A stretch of 9,702 nt of DNA from Deferribacterales bacterium UBA4806 (GCA_002402635.1 DHGE01000005.1:1-9702); one strand, 5' to 3'. Positions 1 to 6,865 are shown, counted from the first letter of the stretch. Notes: generated by a model from the sequence alone, not told the origin. A program made the numbers and translations.

Positions 1-111
1 TTTTTTTATATAGCTTTAGCATATAAAAAAATAGGTAATAATATTAAGTTTAATGAGATGAAAAAAAATATAAAAAATGTTGAATTATTAAAGACCTTGA
101 ATAATTATTAA
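1..111 (+). CDS. C-terminal end of a TPR-like protein (5' end outside the window)
   Basis: Reading frame 1 is open from the first base to a TAA at 109-111 and encodes the last 36 residues of a protein whose start lies upstream. The visible tail begins FFYIALAYKKIGN, which looks like the helix-turn-helix of a TPR unit (aromatic, Ala, Leu, Ala, Tyr, then Gly at the turn). It is followed by a Lys/Asn-rich helix. The next gene begins 3 bases after the stop and is also TPR-like, so the two are probably co-transcribed and may be functionally paired. The fragment is too short to assign a function. Confidence 0.6.
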   Translation, partial: FFYIALAYKKIGNNIKFNEMKKNIKNVELLKTLNNY

Positions 112-114
112 AGA

Positions 115-840
115 ATGAAGAAATTGTTTTCAGCAATAGTAATAGTTTTAATATTTTTAATAATTATTTTTTTTGTATTTACTGATAAAAGCTATAGGCT
201 AACAAAAAGAGCAGAAGAATATTATAGAGAGAGTAGATTAGAGGAAGCTGAAGAATTATTGAATGAAGCTCTTCAGTTAGATAAATTCAATAGAAAGGCC
301 ATAATACTTAAAACAAAAATAAATAAAGAGTTGGAATTAGGAAATAATATAGAAGAGGCAGAAGGATTATATAAAGAGGCTGTAAATGACTTAGAGAATG
401 AAAAATTTGATGAAGCCCGTATTAAACTAATGAGATGTATGGATCTAGTTAAAGGATATTCTTCTAATGATAATTTGACAGATTATGTTGAAAAGTTAAA
501 AAAAGATATTGTCAATAAGATGAATGAATTAAATACAAAATTAGCTGACATATATATTAAAGAAGCTCAACTCAGATATAATGATGGAGATTTAATAGAT
601 GCTTATGAGTTGTTAGAATCTATAGAATTTAATGATAATAATATAGAAATACTAAAAAGTAAAATTGCCTTTGAAATAGGGGAAAAGCGGTATTATAATA
701 TCCTGGGTGCTGATTTTAAAGTTAACGAATTGGAAATTAGAGATGCAATATACTGGTTCTCTCGTGTGAGTGAAGCTAGTGAATATTATAATAAAAGTAG
801 GGACTATATAAAGGGGTTGAGGAAATACATAAATAAATGA
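115..840 (+). CDS. Membrane-anchored TPR-like protein of unknown function
   Basis: This encodes 241 residues. After MKK there is one strongly hydrophobic segment at about residues 4-22, with no clear signal peptidase site, so it is probably an N-terminal anchor that leaves the rest outside the cytoplasm. The remainder is charged and helical. TPR-like units can be seen at about 33-64 (AEEYYRESRLEEAEELLNEA), 83-116 and 144-178, with a looser one near 200-232. TPR arrays usually hold protein partners, but nothing here names the partner. The ATG follows the preceding stop by 3 bases and has no good Shine-Dalgarno site, which suggests translational coupling. Its TGA overlaps the miaB start (ATGA, 837-840). 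Small TPR or coiled-coil proteins beside miaB have no role I can name. I am confident it is a gene but not of its function. Confidence 0.75.
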   Translation: MKKLFSAIVIVLIFLIIIFFVFTDKSYRLTKRAEEYYRESRLEEAEELLNEALQLDKFNRKAIILKTKINKELELGNNIEEAEGLYKEAVNDLENEKFDEARIKLMRCMDLVKGYSSNDNLTDYVEKLKKDIVNKMNELNTKLADIYIKEAQLRYNDGDLIDAYELLESIEFNDNNIEILKSKIAFEIGEKRYYNILGADFKVNELEIRDAIYWFSRVSEASEYYNKSRDYIKGLRKYINK

Positions 841-2144
841 AAACTTTTTATATTAAAACTTATGGTTGCCAAATGAATAAGTATGATTCAGAATTTATTT
901 CGTCTATATTTATTGAAAATGGTTATATTGAGACAGAAAAAATTGAGAATGCTACCTTTATAGTGATTAATACCTGTAGTGTTAGGGAAAGAGCTGAAAG
1001 TAAAGTATATTCTGAAATTGCTAGATTAAACAATTTGATAAAAAACTCAAATGTAAAAATTGGCATTTGCGGTTGTGTGGCTCAACATCTTGGTGAAAAT
1101 ATAATAAATAAATATAACAATGTGAGCTTTATTATTGGCACTGAGGGGCTATTTAGGCTGTCAGATGTATTAAATAGGGTTGAACATGGTGAAAAAGTAA
1201 TTGATGTATTTTTTAGTGAAAATAATTTTGCTACAGGTAAATTTAAAAGAAAGCCAGGAGTAAGTGCTTTCGTTTCAATAATGAAAGGCTGTAATAATTT
1301 TTGTTCATATTGTATAGTACCATTTGTTAGAGGTAGGGAAATCAGTCGGAAGCCTAATGAAATTATTGATGAGATAAAATATTTAAGAGATTTAGGTTAT
1401 AAAGAAATAACATTATTGGGGCAAAATGTAAATTCTTATGGAAAAAACCTTGACGAATCAATTAATTTTCCAAAATTTCTAAGTATGGTTAATAATATAG
1501 ATGGTATTGAAAGGATTAGATTTGTGACTTCTCACCCTAAAGATTTTAATGAAGAGTTAATAAGCACTATGAAGGATTGCGAAAAAGTATGTGAACATGT
1601 ACATCTGCCCTTGCAGTCAGGTTCTGATAGAATATTGAAAATGATGAGTAGAAAATATACATATAAAGAATATATAGAAAAGATATATAAACTTAAAAAG
1701 AGTATAAATAATGTAGCTGTAACCTCTGATTTTATTGTTGGTTTTCCTGGTGAGACATTAGATGATTTTAATAATACATTAAATGCTGTTAAAGAAATAG
1801 GATATCACACAATCTATGCATTTATGTATTCACCGAGACCTGGAACTAAAGCAGCAGAAATTGACGATAATATTGATAAGGACGAGAAAAAAAGAAGATT
1901 AAGTGAATTAATTAATTTGCAAAGTAATATTACTTATAAAATAAATAAATCTTATGAAGGTAAAACGACAGATGTTTTAATTGAGGGCTTTAGTAAGAAG
2001 AATGCTAATATACTTATGGGTCGAAATAGACAAAATCAAATAGTTAATTTTGTTTCTAGCAAACTATTAGAACAAGGTACAATAGCTCAAGTTAGAATAA
2101 GGGAAGGTAAAAAAAATAGTTTATTTGGTGAGTTTATTAATTAG
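837..2144 (+). CDS. miaB: tRNA-2-methylthio-N6-dimethylallyladenosine synthase MiaB
   Basis: MiaB is a radical-SAM methylthiotransferase. It converts i6A to ms2i6A at position 37 of tRNAs that read codons starting with U, using two [4Fe-4S] clusters and S-adenosylmethionine. All three domains are visible in 435 residues, a normal length. The N-terminal UPF0004 domain carries cluster cysteines C11 (KTYGCQMN), C47 (NTCSVRE) and C80 (ICGCVAQ). The radical-SAM domain has C152-x3-C156-x2-C159 (KGCNNFCSYC), followed by VPFVRGRE. A C-terminal TRAM RNA-binding domain spans about 372-435. The NTCSVRERAE and GRNRQNQIV stretches fit MiaB better than its relatives RimO or MtaB. The start codon overlaps the stop of the TPR gene, and the DUF151 gene follows after 17 bases, so the three are likely one transcript. 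No key residue is missing. Confidence 0.96.
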   Translation: MKTFYIKTYGCQMNKYDSEFISSIFIENGYIETEKIENATFIVINTCSVRERAESKVYSEIARLNNLIKNSNVKIGICGCVAQHLGENIINKYNNVSFIIGTEGLFRLSDVLNRVEHGEKVIDVFFSENNFATGKFKRKPGVSAFVSIMKGCNNFCSYCIVPFVRGREISRKPNEIIDEIKYLRDLGYKEITLLGQNVNSYGKNLDESINFPKFLSMVNNIDGIERIRFVTSHPKDFNEELISTMKDCEKVCEHVHLPLQSGSDRILKMMSRKYTYKEYIEKIYKLKKSINNVAVTSDFIVGFPGETLDDFNNTLNAVKEIGYHTIYAFMYSPRPGTKAAEIDDNIDKDEKKRRLSELINLQSNITYKINKSYEGKTTDVLIEGFSKKNANILMGRNRQNQIVNFVSSKLLEQGTIAQVRIREGKKNSLFGEFIN

Positions 2145-2161
2145 AACTTAAGGAGGAATAT

Positions 2162-2641
2162 ATGTTTCAAGAAGTTAAGGTAAAATGTGTAATTTGTGAA
2201 CCAATAACAGTAAGATATTTTTGTGTCTTGGAAACAATAGATGGGCAGTTTTTTGTTCCCATTAATTTATGTGAAAGTGGGGCTGAGACTATCTATGTGG
2301 AGCTTAATAAAATAGTACCACCAAGACCTATGACATTTGACTTTATTTCAAGTATTTTGTCAGCAATAGACGATCTATTGCTAGAAAAGGTTATTATATA
2401 TGATGTAGATAGTTGTATCTTTAAAGCTAAAATAGTTATAAGCCATAATGGAATAGAAAATGAGATTGAATGCCGACCTTCCGATGCCATTGCCTTGAGC
2501 TTGAGAATGAATTGCCCTATTTTTATTTCAGATAAACTTATCAATAATGATAAATGTATTTGTAAGCAAAAATTAGGTCTTAATGGTAGTAAAATTATAG
2601 ATAAGCTTTTTCCTGAGCAAAGTGGCTTATCAAACGCCTAA
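2162..2641 (+). CDS. Bifunctional nuclease (BFN/DUF151) family protein, cysteine-rich
   Basis: This encodes 159 residues and begins 17 bases after miaB behind a strong Shine-Dalgarno site (AAGGAGG, 2150-2156). The DUF151 core is clear: FVPINLCESGAETIYVEL at about 31-48, the PPRPMTFDF stretch at 53-61, and the signature RPSDAIALSLR at 105-115. Plant and bacterial members were described as having DNase/RNase activity, but what the single-domain bacterial proteins do is poorly known, so the family name should not be read as proof of activity. There are nine cysteines (9, 12, 21, 37, 85, 104, 118, 132, 134), including a CxxC near the N-terminus and a CxC near the C-terminus. That is more than I would expect in this family. 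The place after miaB suggests an RNA-related or stress role, by context only. Confidence 0.88.
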   Translation: MFQEVKVKCVICEPITVRYFCVLETIDGQFFVPINLCESGAETIYVELNKIVPPRPMTFDFISSILSAIDDLLLEKVIIYDVDSCIFKAKIVISHNGIENEIECRPSDAIALSLRMNCPIFISDKLINNDKCICKQKLGLNGSKIIDKLFPEQSGLSNA

Positions 2642-2672
2642 GATTATGTAAATTTAATAATTAATTCAAATG

Positions 2673-2695
2673 TTATAAATTAAAATTATTTATAA
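2673..2695. repeat. Perfect AT-only inverted repeat after the DUF151 gene
   Basis: TTATAAAT (2673-2680) is mirrored exactly by ATTTATAA (2688-2695) around a 7-base loop. It lies 32 bases past the DUF151 stop, where a terminator would be expected. The stem has no G-C pairs and no clean T run follows, so it would fold weakly. In sequence this AT-rich an 8-base arm can arise by chance. It marks the gap between the two transcription units but is not convincing as a terminator. Confidence 0.3.
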
Positions 2696-2702
2696 TTGAC
2701 TA

Positions 2703-2752
2703 TTTCCATCATTTTTACAAAACAATTACAGACATTTAACATCTAATTTCTT
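2703..2752 (+). promoter_or_regulatory. Five 11-base-phased TTTACA-like hexamers, candidate PhoB/PhoP-type operator
   Basis: Hexamers start at 2703 (TTTCCA), 2714 (TTTACA), 2725 (ATTACA), 2736 (TTAACA) and 2747 (TTTCTT), each exactly 11 bases after the last. Their fifth-position cytosines fall at 2707, 2718, 2729 and 2740 in otherwise C-poor DNA. PhoB boxes in enterobacteria and PhoP boxes in Bacillus (TTAACA-like) are direct repeats with this same 11-base period, as are sites of other OmpR-family regulators. A TATATT at 2757-2762 is about ten bases beyond the fourth 11-base unit, where the -10 box of a PhoB-activated promoter would sit. The genes downstream encode exported phosphoesterase-type proteins, which fits phosphate control. 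The match was found by eye and its significance was not computed. Confidence 0.45.
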
Positions 2753-2756
2753 TTTA

Positions 2757-2762
2757 TATATT
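2757..2762 (+). promoter_or_regulatory. Candidate -10 box of the exported phosphoesterase operon
   Basis: TATATT lies 35 bases before the phosphoesterase ATG. It has no good -35 hexamer at 16-18 bases upstream; the phased repeats occupy that position instead, as in activator-dependent promoters. AT-rich DNA makes any single -10 match weak evidence. Confidence 0.3.
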
Positions 2763-2787
2763 AAGATCTCTATTATTAAATTTATGT

Positions 2788-2792
2788 GGAGG
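2788..2792 (+). promoter_or_regulatory. Ribosome binding site that fixes the phosphoesterase start
   Basis: GGAGG sits 5 bases before the ATG at 2798. An in-frame GTG at 2786 overlaps this site and has no site of its own, so the ATG at 2798 is the better start. Confidence 0.75.
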
Positions 2793-2797
2793 TAACT

Positions 2798-4348
2798 ATG
2801 CAATTCAAATTATCTCTTGCTACAAGGAATGTGATGTTTTTGAGTTTTTTTATAATTTTTATTTTTAGTACAAACTTAGCGAATTGTGCTGAAATAACAG
2901 GATTAGTTTTTGAAGATGCCAATCTAAACAACAAGTATGATGAAGGAGAAAGATTAATTCCTGGAGTTGGTGTTTCAAATGGTGAGAGAATTGTTTTAAC
3001 TAACAGCAAGGGAAAATATAGCCTAGAATTAGGTGAAAGTAATTTAGTGTTTATTATAAAACCATCTGAGTATGATTTATTTGAAGGGAAGTATTCTCAC
3101 AAGCCAATATTTTATAAAAATGTAGAGCATGTAAGCGGTTTAGGAAAAACTGTAAATGGAATCAATTTTCCACTGATAAAAAGTAGAATAACTGATAATT
3201 TTTCAGCAATTATTTTAGGCGATATGCAAGTAAAAAATAATCAAGAGATAGATTATCTGAGAGATGCTGTTATTCCAGAGTTAATTGAAAGAGATGCTAA
3301 ATTTATACTAACTTTAGGAGATAACGCATATGATAATTTAGAAGTTTATCCGAGATTTACAAGAGTATTAGGGGCAGCAGGTAAAACTATTTATTATGTG
3401 CCAGGGAATCACGATACTAATGATAAAATTGAGGGGCCTAAAGATCATTATAATATATATAGAAATCATTTTGGACCAGACTATTATTCTTTCAACTATG
3501 GTAAAGTACATTTTATTATTTTAAATGATATTAAATGGGAGAATGGCAGTTACCATGGTGAAATAGGAGAAAAGCAACTTAACTGGATCAGAGAGGATTT
3601 GAAGTATGTACCAAAGGATAATCTTGTTGTTCTAGCTATGCATATACCACTCATTTCGTGGGTTGATAGAAATAACGTACAACACCATGTAAGTGATAGA
3701 GAAGAACTCTTTAAACTTTTAAGAGACTTTAATAATGTCATTGCATTGGCAGGCCACACGCATGACTTAGAAAAATTGTATCCAGATGATGTAATAGATG
3801 GCTGGCAAAATGGACTTGTCTTCCCTCAGATTATAGCTGGAGCAGTTTGTGGTTCCTGGTGGGGTGGAGAAAAAGATGAATTTGGTATTCCCTATAGTTA
3901 TATGAAAGATGGCGCCCCAAAGGGATACTTTATTTTTAACTTTAATGGTAATGCATTTAAAGATTTATACAAAGTAACTGGCAAACCATTGGATTACCAG
4001 CTAAATATAACTCTTGTGAATCAGGATCAAAGAGTTACAGATAATATTATTAGTAAAAGTGAAATTAATAGTAGTAAAATAGTCGCAAATGTTTTCAATG
4101 CAGATATATATTCAGATATTTCTATTAGTTACGATGGGGGTGAATATAATGCGATGGAGAGATCACCAATAATTGATCCATTGTTAAATGAGAAGTTAAT
4201 GGGGAGAACTACCCCAGTGGAATCTACCCATATTTGGTCATCTAATATTCCTTCAACAATGAGCACAGGAGCGCATACAGCAAAAGTTAAGTTTGTTGAT
4301 AAATATGGTAAAGAATTTATAACATCAAAAATATTTGAAATAGAATAA
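2798..4348 (+). CDS. Exported three-domain calcineurin-like metallophosphoesterase
   Basis: This encodes 516 residues from the ATG at 2798. A signal peptide covers about 1-31 (hydrophobic core 12-25, probable cut after ANCA). Residues about 32-127 form a beta-rich N-terminal domain (MetallophosN type) with an acidic D40-x-N42-x-N44 loop ending DEGE, likely to bind calcium. The catalytic domain carries the metal-ligand series of the family: GDMQ (D142, Q144), GDN (D175), GNHD (N204, H205), H282 in AMHIP, and GHTH (H320, H322). Gln in place of His in the first DxH motif is common in this branch. Residues about 325-515 form a C-terminal beta domain (MetallophosC type). The enzyme should hydrolyse a phosphomono- or diester outside the cytoplasm with two metal ions; the substrate cannot be read from the sequence. 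It is the first gene of a three-gene exported unit, and the PHP gene starts 17 bases later. Confidence 0.88.
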   Translation: MQFKLSLATRNVMFLSFFIIFIFSTNLANCAEITGLVFEDANLNNKYDEGERLIPGVGVSNGERIVLTNSKGKYSLELGESNLVFIIKPSEYDLFEGKYSHKPIFYKNVEHVSGLGKTVNGINFPLIKSRITDNFSAIILGDMQVKNNQEIDYLRDAVIPELIERDAKFILTLGDNAYDNLEVYPRFTRVLGAAGKTIYYVPGNHDTNDKIEGPKDHYNIYRNHFGPDYYSFNYGKVHFIILNDIKWENGSYHGEIGEKQLNWIREDLKYVPKDNLVVLAMHIPLISWVDRNNVQHHVSDREELFKLLRDFNNVIALAGHTHDLEKLYPDDVIDGWQNGLVFPQIIAGAVCGSWWGGEKDEFGIPYSYMKDGAPKGYFIFNFNGNAFKDLYKVTGKPLDYQLNITLVNQDQRVTDNIISKSEINSSKIVANVFNADIYSDISISYDGGEYNAMERSPIIDPLLNEKLMGRTTPVESTHIWSSNIPSTMSTGAHTAKVKFVDKYGKEFITSKIFEIE

Positions 4349-4355
4349 ATAAAAT

Positions 4356-4360
4356 GGAGA
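4356..4360 (+). promoter_or_regulatory. Ribosome binding site that fixes the PHP-protein start
   Basis: GGAGA lies 5 bases before the ATG at 4366. The in-frame ATG at 4354 overlaps this site and has none of its own. Starting at 4366 also puts MKIISK directly at the head of the signal peptide. Confidence 0.7.
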
Positions 4361-4365
4361 TTTAT

Positions 4366-5904
4366 ATGAAGATTATATCAAAAATATTTTTAATTTTGTT
4401 TTTGATTACAACATTATCAAATGCACAGAATTCTGGTATTGGTAATACAGGTGGAAAATGGATAGCCGGTGATTTTCACCAGCATAGTTATTACACAGAT
4501 GGCAAACATATCCTAGATGAGGTAATAGACAATGGTTTTAAATATGGTCTTGATTTTCAGGCAAATTCCGAACATGGTGGTTCCAGAATCCAGGATGGTT
4601 ACAACCATTTCTGGGACGACCCTGCATATTATCCAGTTAATCCAATAAGAGGTGATTTTAAGGAAAGTAATGGGCATCAAGCTATGTGGCGCTGGCAATC
4701 CTTATTAGAATATGTTTATCCACAGATACAAACTTTAAGAAATGAGTATCAGGACAAACTCATTTTAACTGGTGTTGAATGGAATGTCCCTTCTCATGAG
4801 CACTGTGATATAATGATAGAAGATTTAAATAATTATCCCTATGTTGCCATTTTTGAATATTATTTTGATGAAGACGATGATGATACAAGTAATTCTTTTA
4901 TAGGTAGCTGGTTGCCAGAAAAAAATTTAAATGACACCCATGAAAAAGCTGTTGCAGCGGCAAGATGGCTTCAAAATAATTTTGCAGGTTATTCTTGGAT
5001 GATACCAACTCATCCTGAAAGAAAAAATCTTTGGCATATAGAGGACTTTAGAGGTTTAAACAATGCAGCTCCTGATGTAGCTTTTGGATTTGATGGTATG
5101 CCTGGACATCAGAAAGAATCAAGTAGAGGTGGCTTTGACCCAGAATCTGCTGTGGGAGGTGGTACCTATGGCGGTGCTGGGTATTTTATTGCAAAAGTTG
5201 GTGGTCTTTGGGATGCATTGCTAGGTGAGGGCAGACATTGGTGGACATTTGTAAATTCAGATTTCCATAATACTGAAGGAGATTTCTGGCCTGGTGAGTA
5301 TGCAAAGACATATACATATATTCAGGATTTAAATGGTAATGGAGATTATGAAATTAGTGATGTTGTAAAAGCTTTGCAATCAGGCAATTCATTTGCTGTT
5401 CATGGTGATTTAATAAATGCTCTTGAATTTACTGTTAAGAGTGATTCAAATTATGGGACAATGGGAGATGATTTTAGTGTGGATAGCAGTGGTGATGTTG
5501 AAATAACAGTAGCATACAAAAGCCCTGCAAATAACAATAATGGCGATAAACAAGTAGTTCATCATATAGATTTAATTGCAGGTAACATAACAGGCAAAGT
5601 TCAGCCAGGAAGTCCTGAATATACTAAAGATACAAATGAAACATCAAGGGTGATAAAAAGATTCAATGAGAGCGATTTTACAAGAACCGCTGACGGATGG
5701 AATAGGGTAACTTTTAGTATGAATATAGATAGAGATACCTATTTTAGACTCAGAGGAACTAATTTAGCTCCTAATACACCTTCAGAAACAGATGCAGAAG
5801 GAAATCCTTTGTTAGACTTTGAGCAAAAAGTACTTGATGGCGAAGAAGAGGCATGGCATGACCTATGGTTTTATTCAAACCCCATATTTGTATATGTGAG
5901 ATAA
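4366..5904 (+). CDS. Exported PHP-domain metallohydrolase with C-terminal beta domain
   Basis: This encodes 512 residues. The signal peptide is clear (hydrophobic core 7-17, cut after SNA at residue 20). The metal-binding set of a PHP (polymerase and histidinol phosphatase) fold follows in order: H38-x-H40 with D45 (FHQHSYYTDG), E69-H70 (NSEHGG), E138, a cluster H144-E145-H146, H216 (THPER), and D299-x-H301 (NSDFHN). PHP proteins use two or three metal ions to hydrolyse phosphoesters, so an extracytoplasmic phosphatase or phosphodiesterase is likely. Residues 321-332 match a calcium-binding EF-hand or dockerin-like loop (D321, N323, N325, D327, D332). The last 130 or so residues look like a beta domain. 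The protein is rich in Gly and Trp. A by-hand count gives 30 of 60 G+C at 5101-5160, high for this window. Its stop is 1 base before the next start. The substrate is unknown. Confidence 0.82.
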   Translation: MKIISKIFLILFLITTLSNAQNSGIGNTGGKWIAGDFHQHSYYTDGKHILDEVIDNGFKYGLDFQANSEHGGSRIQDGYNHFWDDPAYYPVNPIRGDFKESNGHQAMWRWQSLLEYVYPQIQTLRNEYQDKLILTGVEWNVPSHEHCDIMIEDLNNYPYVAIFEYYFDEDDDDTSNSFIGSWLPEKNLNDTHEKAVAAARWLQNNFAGYSWMIPTHPERKNLWHIEDFRGLNNAAPDVAFGFDGMPGHQKESSRGGFDPESAVGGGTYGGAGYFIAKVGGLWDALLGEGRHWWTFVNSDFHNTEGDFWPGEYAKTYTYIQDLNGNGDYEISDVVKALQSGNSFAVHGDLINALEFTVKSDSNYGTMGDDFSVDSSGDVEITVAYKSPANNNNGDKQVVHHIDLIAGNITGKVQPGSPEYTKDTNETSRVIKRFNESDFTRTADGWNRVTFSMNIDRDTYFRLRGTNLAPNTPSETDAEGNPLLDFEQKVLDGEEEAWHDLWFYSNPIFVYVR

Positions 5905-5905
5905 A

Positions 5906-6790
5906 ATGAAAAAAGTTATCTACTATATATCATTTATAATATTTTTATTATGTCACATTTCAGGTTTTACTGAGACACATATATTTGACCGGAATATAGA
6001 AGAAATAATAACAAATCACAAATTAGGTTTTGGTATTAACAATGACATAAATCAGTGTTCAAAAATATTTTCTTTTAAAGCTGCTGAGGCTAGGCAGGGT
6101 GTTGCTGTTGACAAAAGGTATGTATATGTAGTTGATAACAGAGCAATTGGTAAATATGAAAAAGAGACTGGGAAACTGGTTGATAAATGGGAAGACAATG
6201 AAGACGGCCCAATTATTCACTTAGATAGTGGAGTAGTTATTGATGGCAAACTATACTGTGCCCATTCAAATTATCATGATTTACCAATGGTCAGCTCAGT
6301 TGAAGTGTGGGATACAGATTCTATGGAACATATAGATTCTCATAGTTTTGGAATTAACTGGGGCTCTTTAACGTGGATAGATTGGTATAATGGATATTGG
6401 TGGGCTGTTTTCGCTAATTATAGTAGAGTGTTTGGCCCATCACAAACGCCTTATGGAAATAGTTATTATACCCAATTAATAAAGTTTGATGATAAATGGA
6501 ATTTTTTGGAGGGTTTCATATTTCCAGAAAAGATAATTGATAGAGCACAACCTATGAGTATTTCAGGTGGTTCATGGGGGGCAGATGGATTTTTGTATGT
6601 AACAGGCCATGATTTAGGAGAAATGTATAAAATTAAATTGCCAGAATATGGTTCTATTCTGGAACTGATAAAAATAATTCCACTTGATTGTCAGGGACAG
6701 GGGATAGCATGGGATAGAAGTAAATCAGACAATGTGATCTATTCCATAGATAAAGAACAAAGAGCTATTAATGCTTCAGTATGTAATTAG
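5906..6790 (+). CDS. Exported beta-propeller protein, 'cycloisomerase'-labelled family
   Basis: This encodes 294 residues. A signal peptide occupies about 1-21, with no proper lipobox despite C16. The mature part is a run of short beta-strand repeats with the look of a six-bladed propeller: VAVDKRYVYVVDNRAIGKY (66-84), IDGKLYCAHSNY (112-123), then LYVTGHDLGEMY near 229-241 and GQGIAWDRS at 264-272. Histidines at 105, 120 and 235 follow blade turns and could line the central pocket. From memory, similar secreted proteins are often labelled cycloisomerase because of distant likeness to muconate-cyclase propellers. I do not trust that label for function. Starting 1 base after the PHP stop, with only a weak GTGAG upstream, it is probably translationally coupled. 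It could be a lactonase-like enzyme or a binding module for the same substrate as the two hydrolases. The C-terminus appears complete. Confidence 0.75.
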   Translation: MKKVIYYISFIIFLLCHISGFTETHIFDRNIEEIITNHKLGFGINNDINQCSKIFSFKAAEARQGVAVDKRYVYVVDNRAIGKYEKETGKLVDKWEDNEDGPIIHLDSGVVIDGKLYCAHSNYHDLPMVSSVEVWDTDSMEHIDSHSFGINWGSLTWIDWYNGYWWAVFANYSRVFGPSQTPYGNSYYTQLIKFDDKWNFLEGFIFPEKIIDRAQPMSISGGSWGADGFLYVTGHDLGEMYKIKLPEYGSILELIKIIPLDCQGQGIAWDRSKSDNVIYSIDKEQRAINASVCN

Positions 6791-6865
6791 AAATATATTT
6801 TAAAAAAAAATAAGTAATGCAATTTAAGTGAAAATATTGTATCATATATGTCTAAAATATTCAAT

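Noticed and set aside
2293..2544. Minus-strand open frame of 83 codons inside the DUF151 gene.
   Set aside because: It lies wholly within a well-supported plus-strand gene and shows no family signature.
2673..2695. AT-only inverted repeat as a rho-independent terminator after the DUF151 gene.
   Set aside because: There are no G-C pairs in the stem and no proper T run after it. Chance palindromes are common in DNA this AT-rich.
2696..2701. TTGACT as a -35 box for the phosphoesterase operon.
   Set aside because: The bases 16-18 positions downstream (around 2718-2725, AAAACA-like) do not resemble a -10 box. The phased repeats with TATATT are a better reading.
2786..2797. GTG at 2786 as the phosphoesterase start.
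   Set aside because: It overlaps the GGAGG ribosome site that serves the ATG at 2798.
2876..2893. LANC in the phosphoesterase leader (residues 27-30) as a lipoprotein lipobox.
   Set aside because: Asn directly before the Cys does not fit the usual Gly, Ala or Ser. A signal peptidase I cut after ANCA is more likely.
3550..3759. Minus-strand open frames inside the phosphoesterase gene (also 2782-3009) and inside the PHP gene (4513-4698).
   Set aside because: They are opposite-strand shadows of clear coding sequence, without recognisable motifs or ribosome sites.
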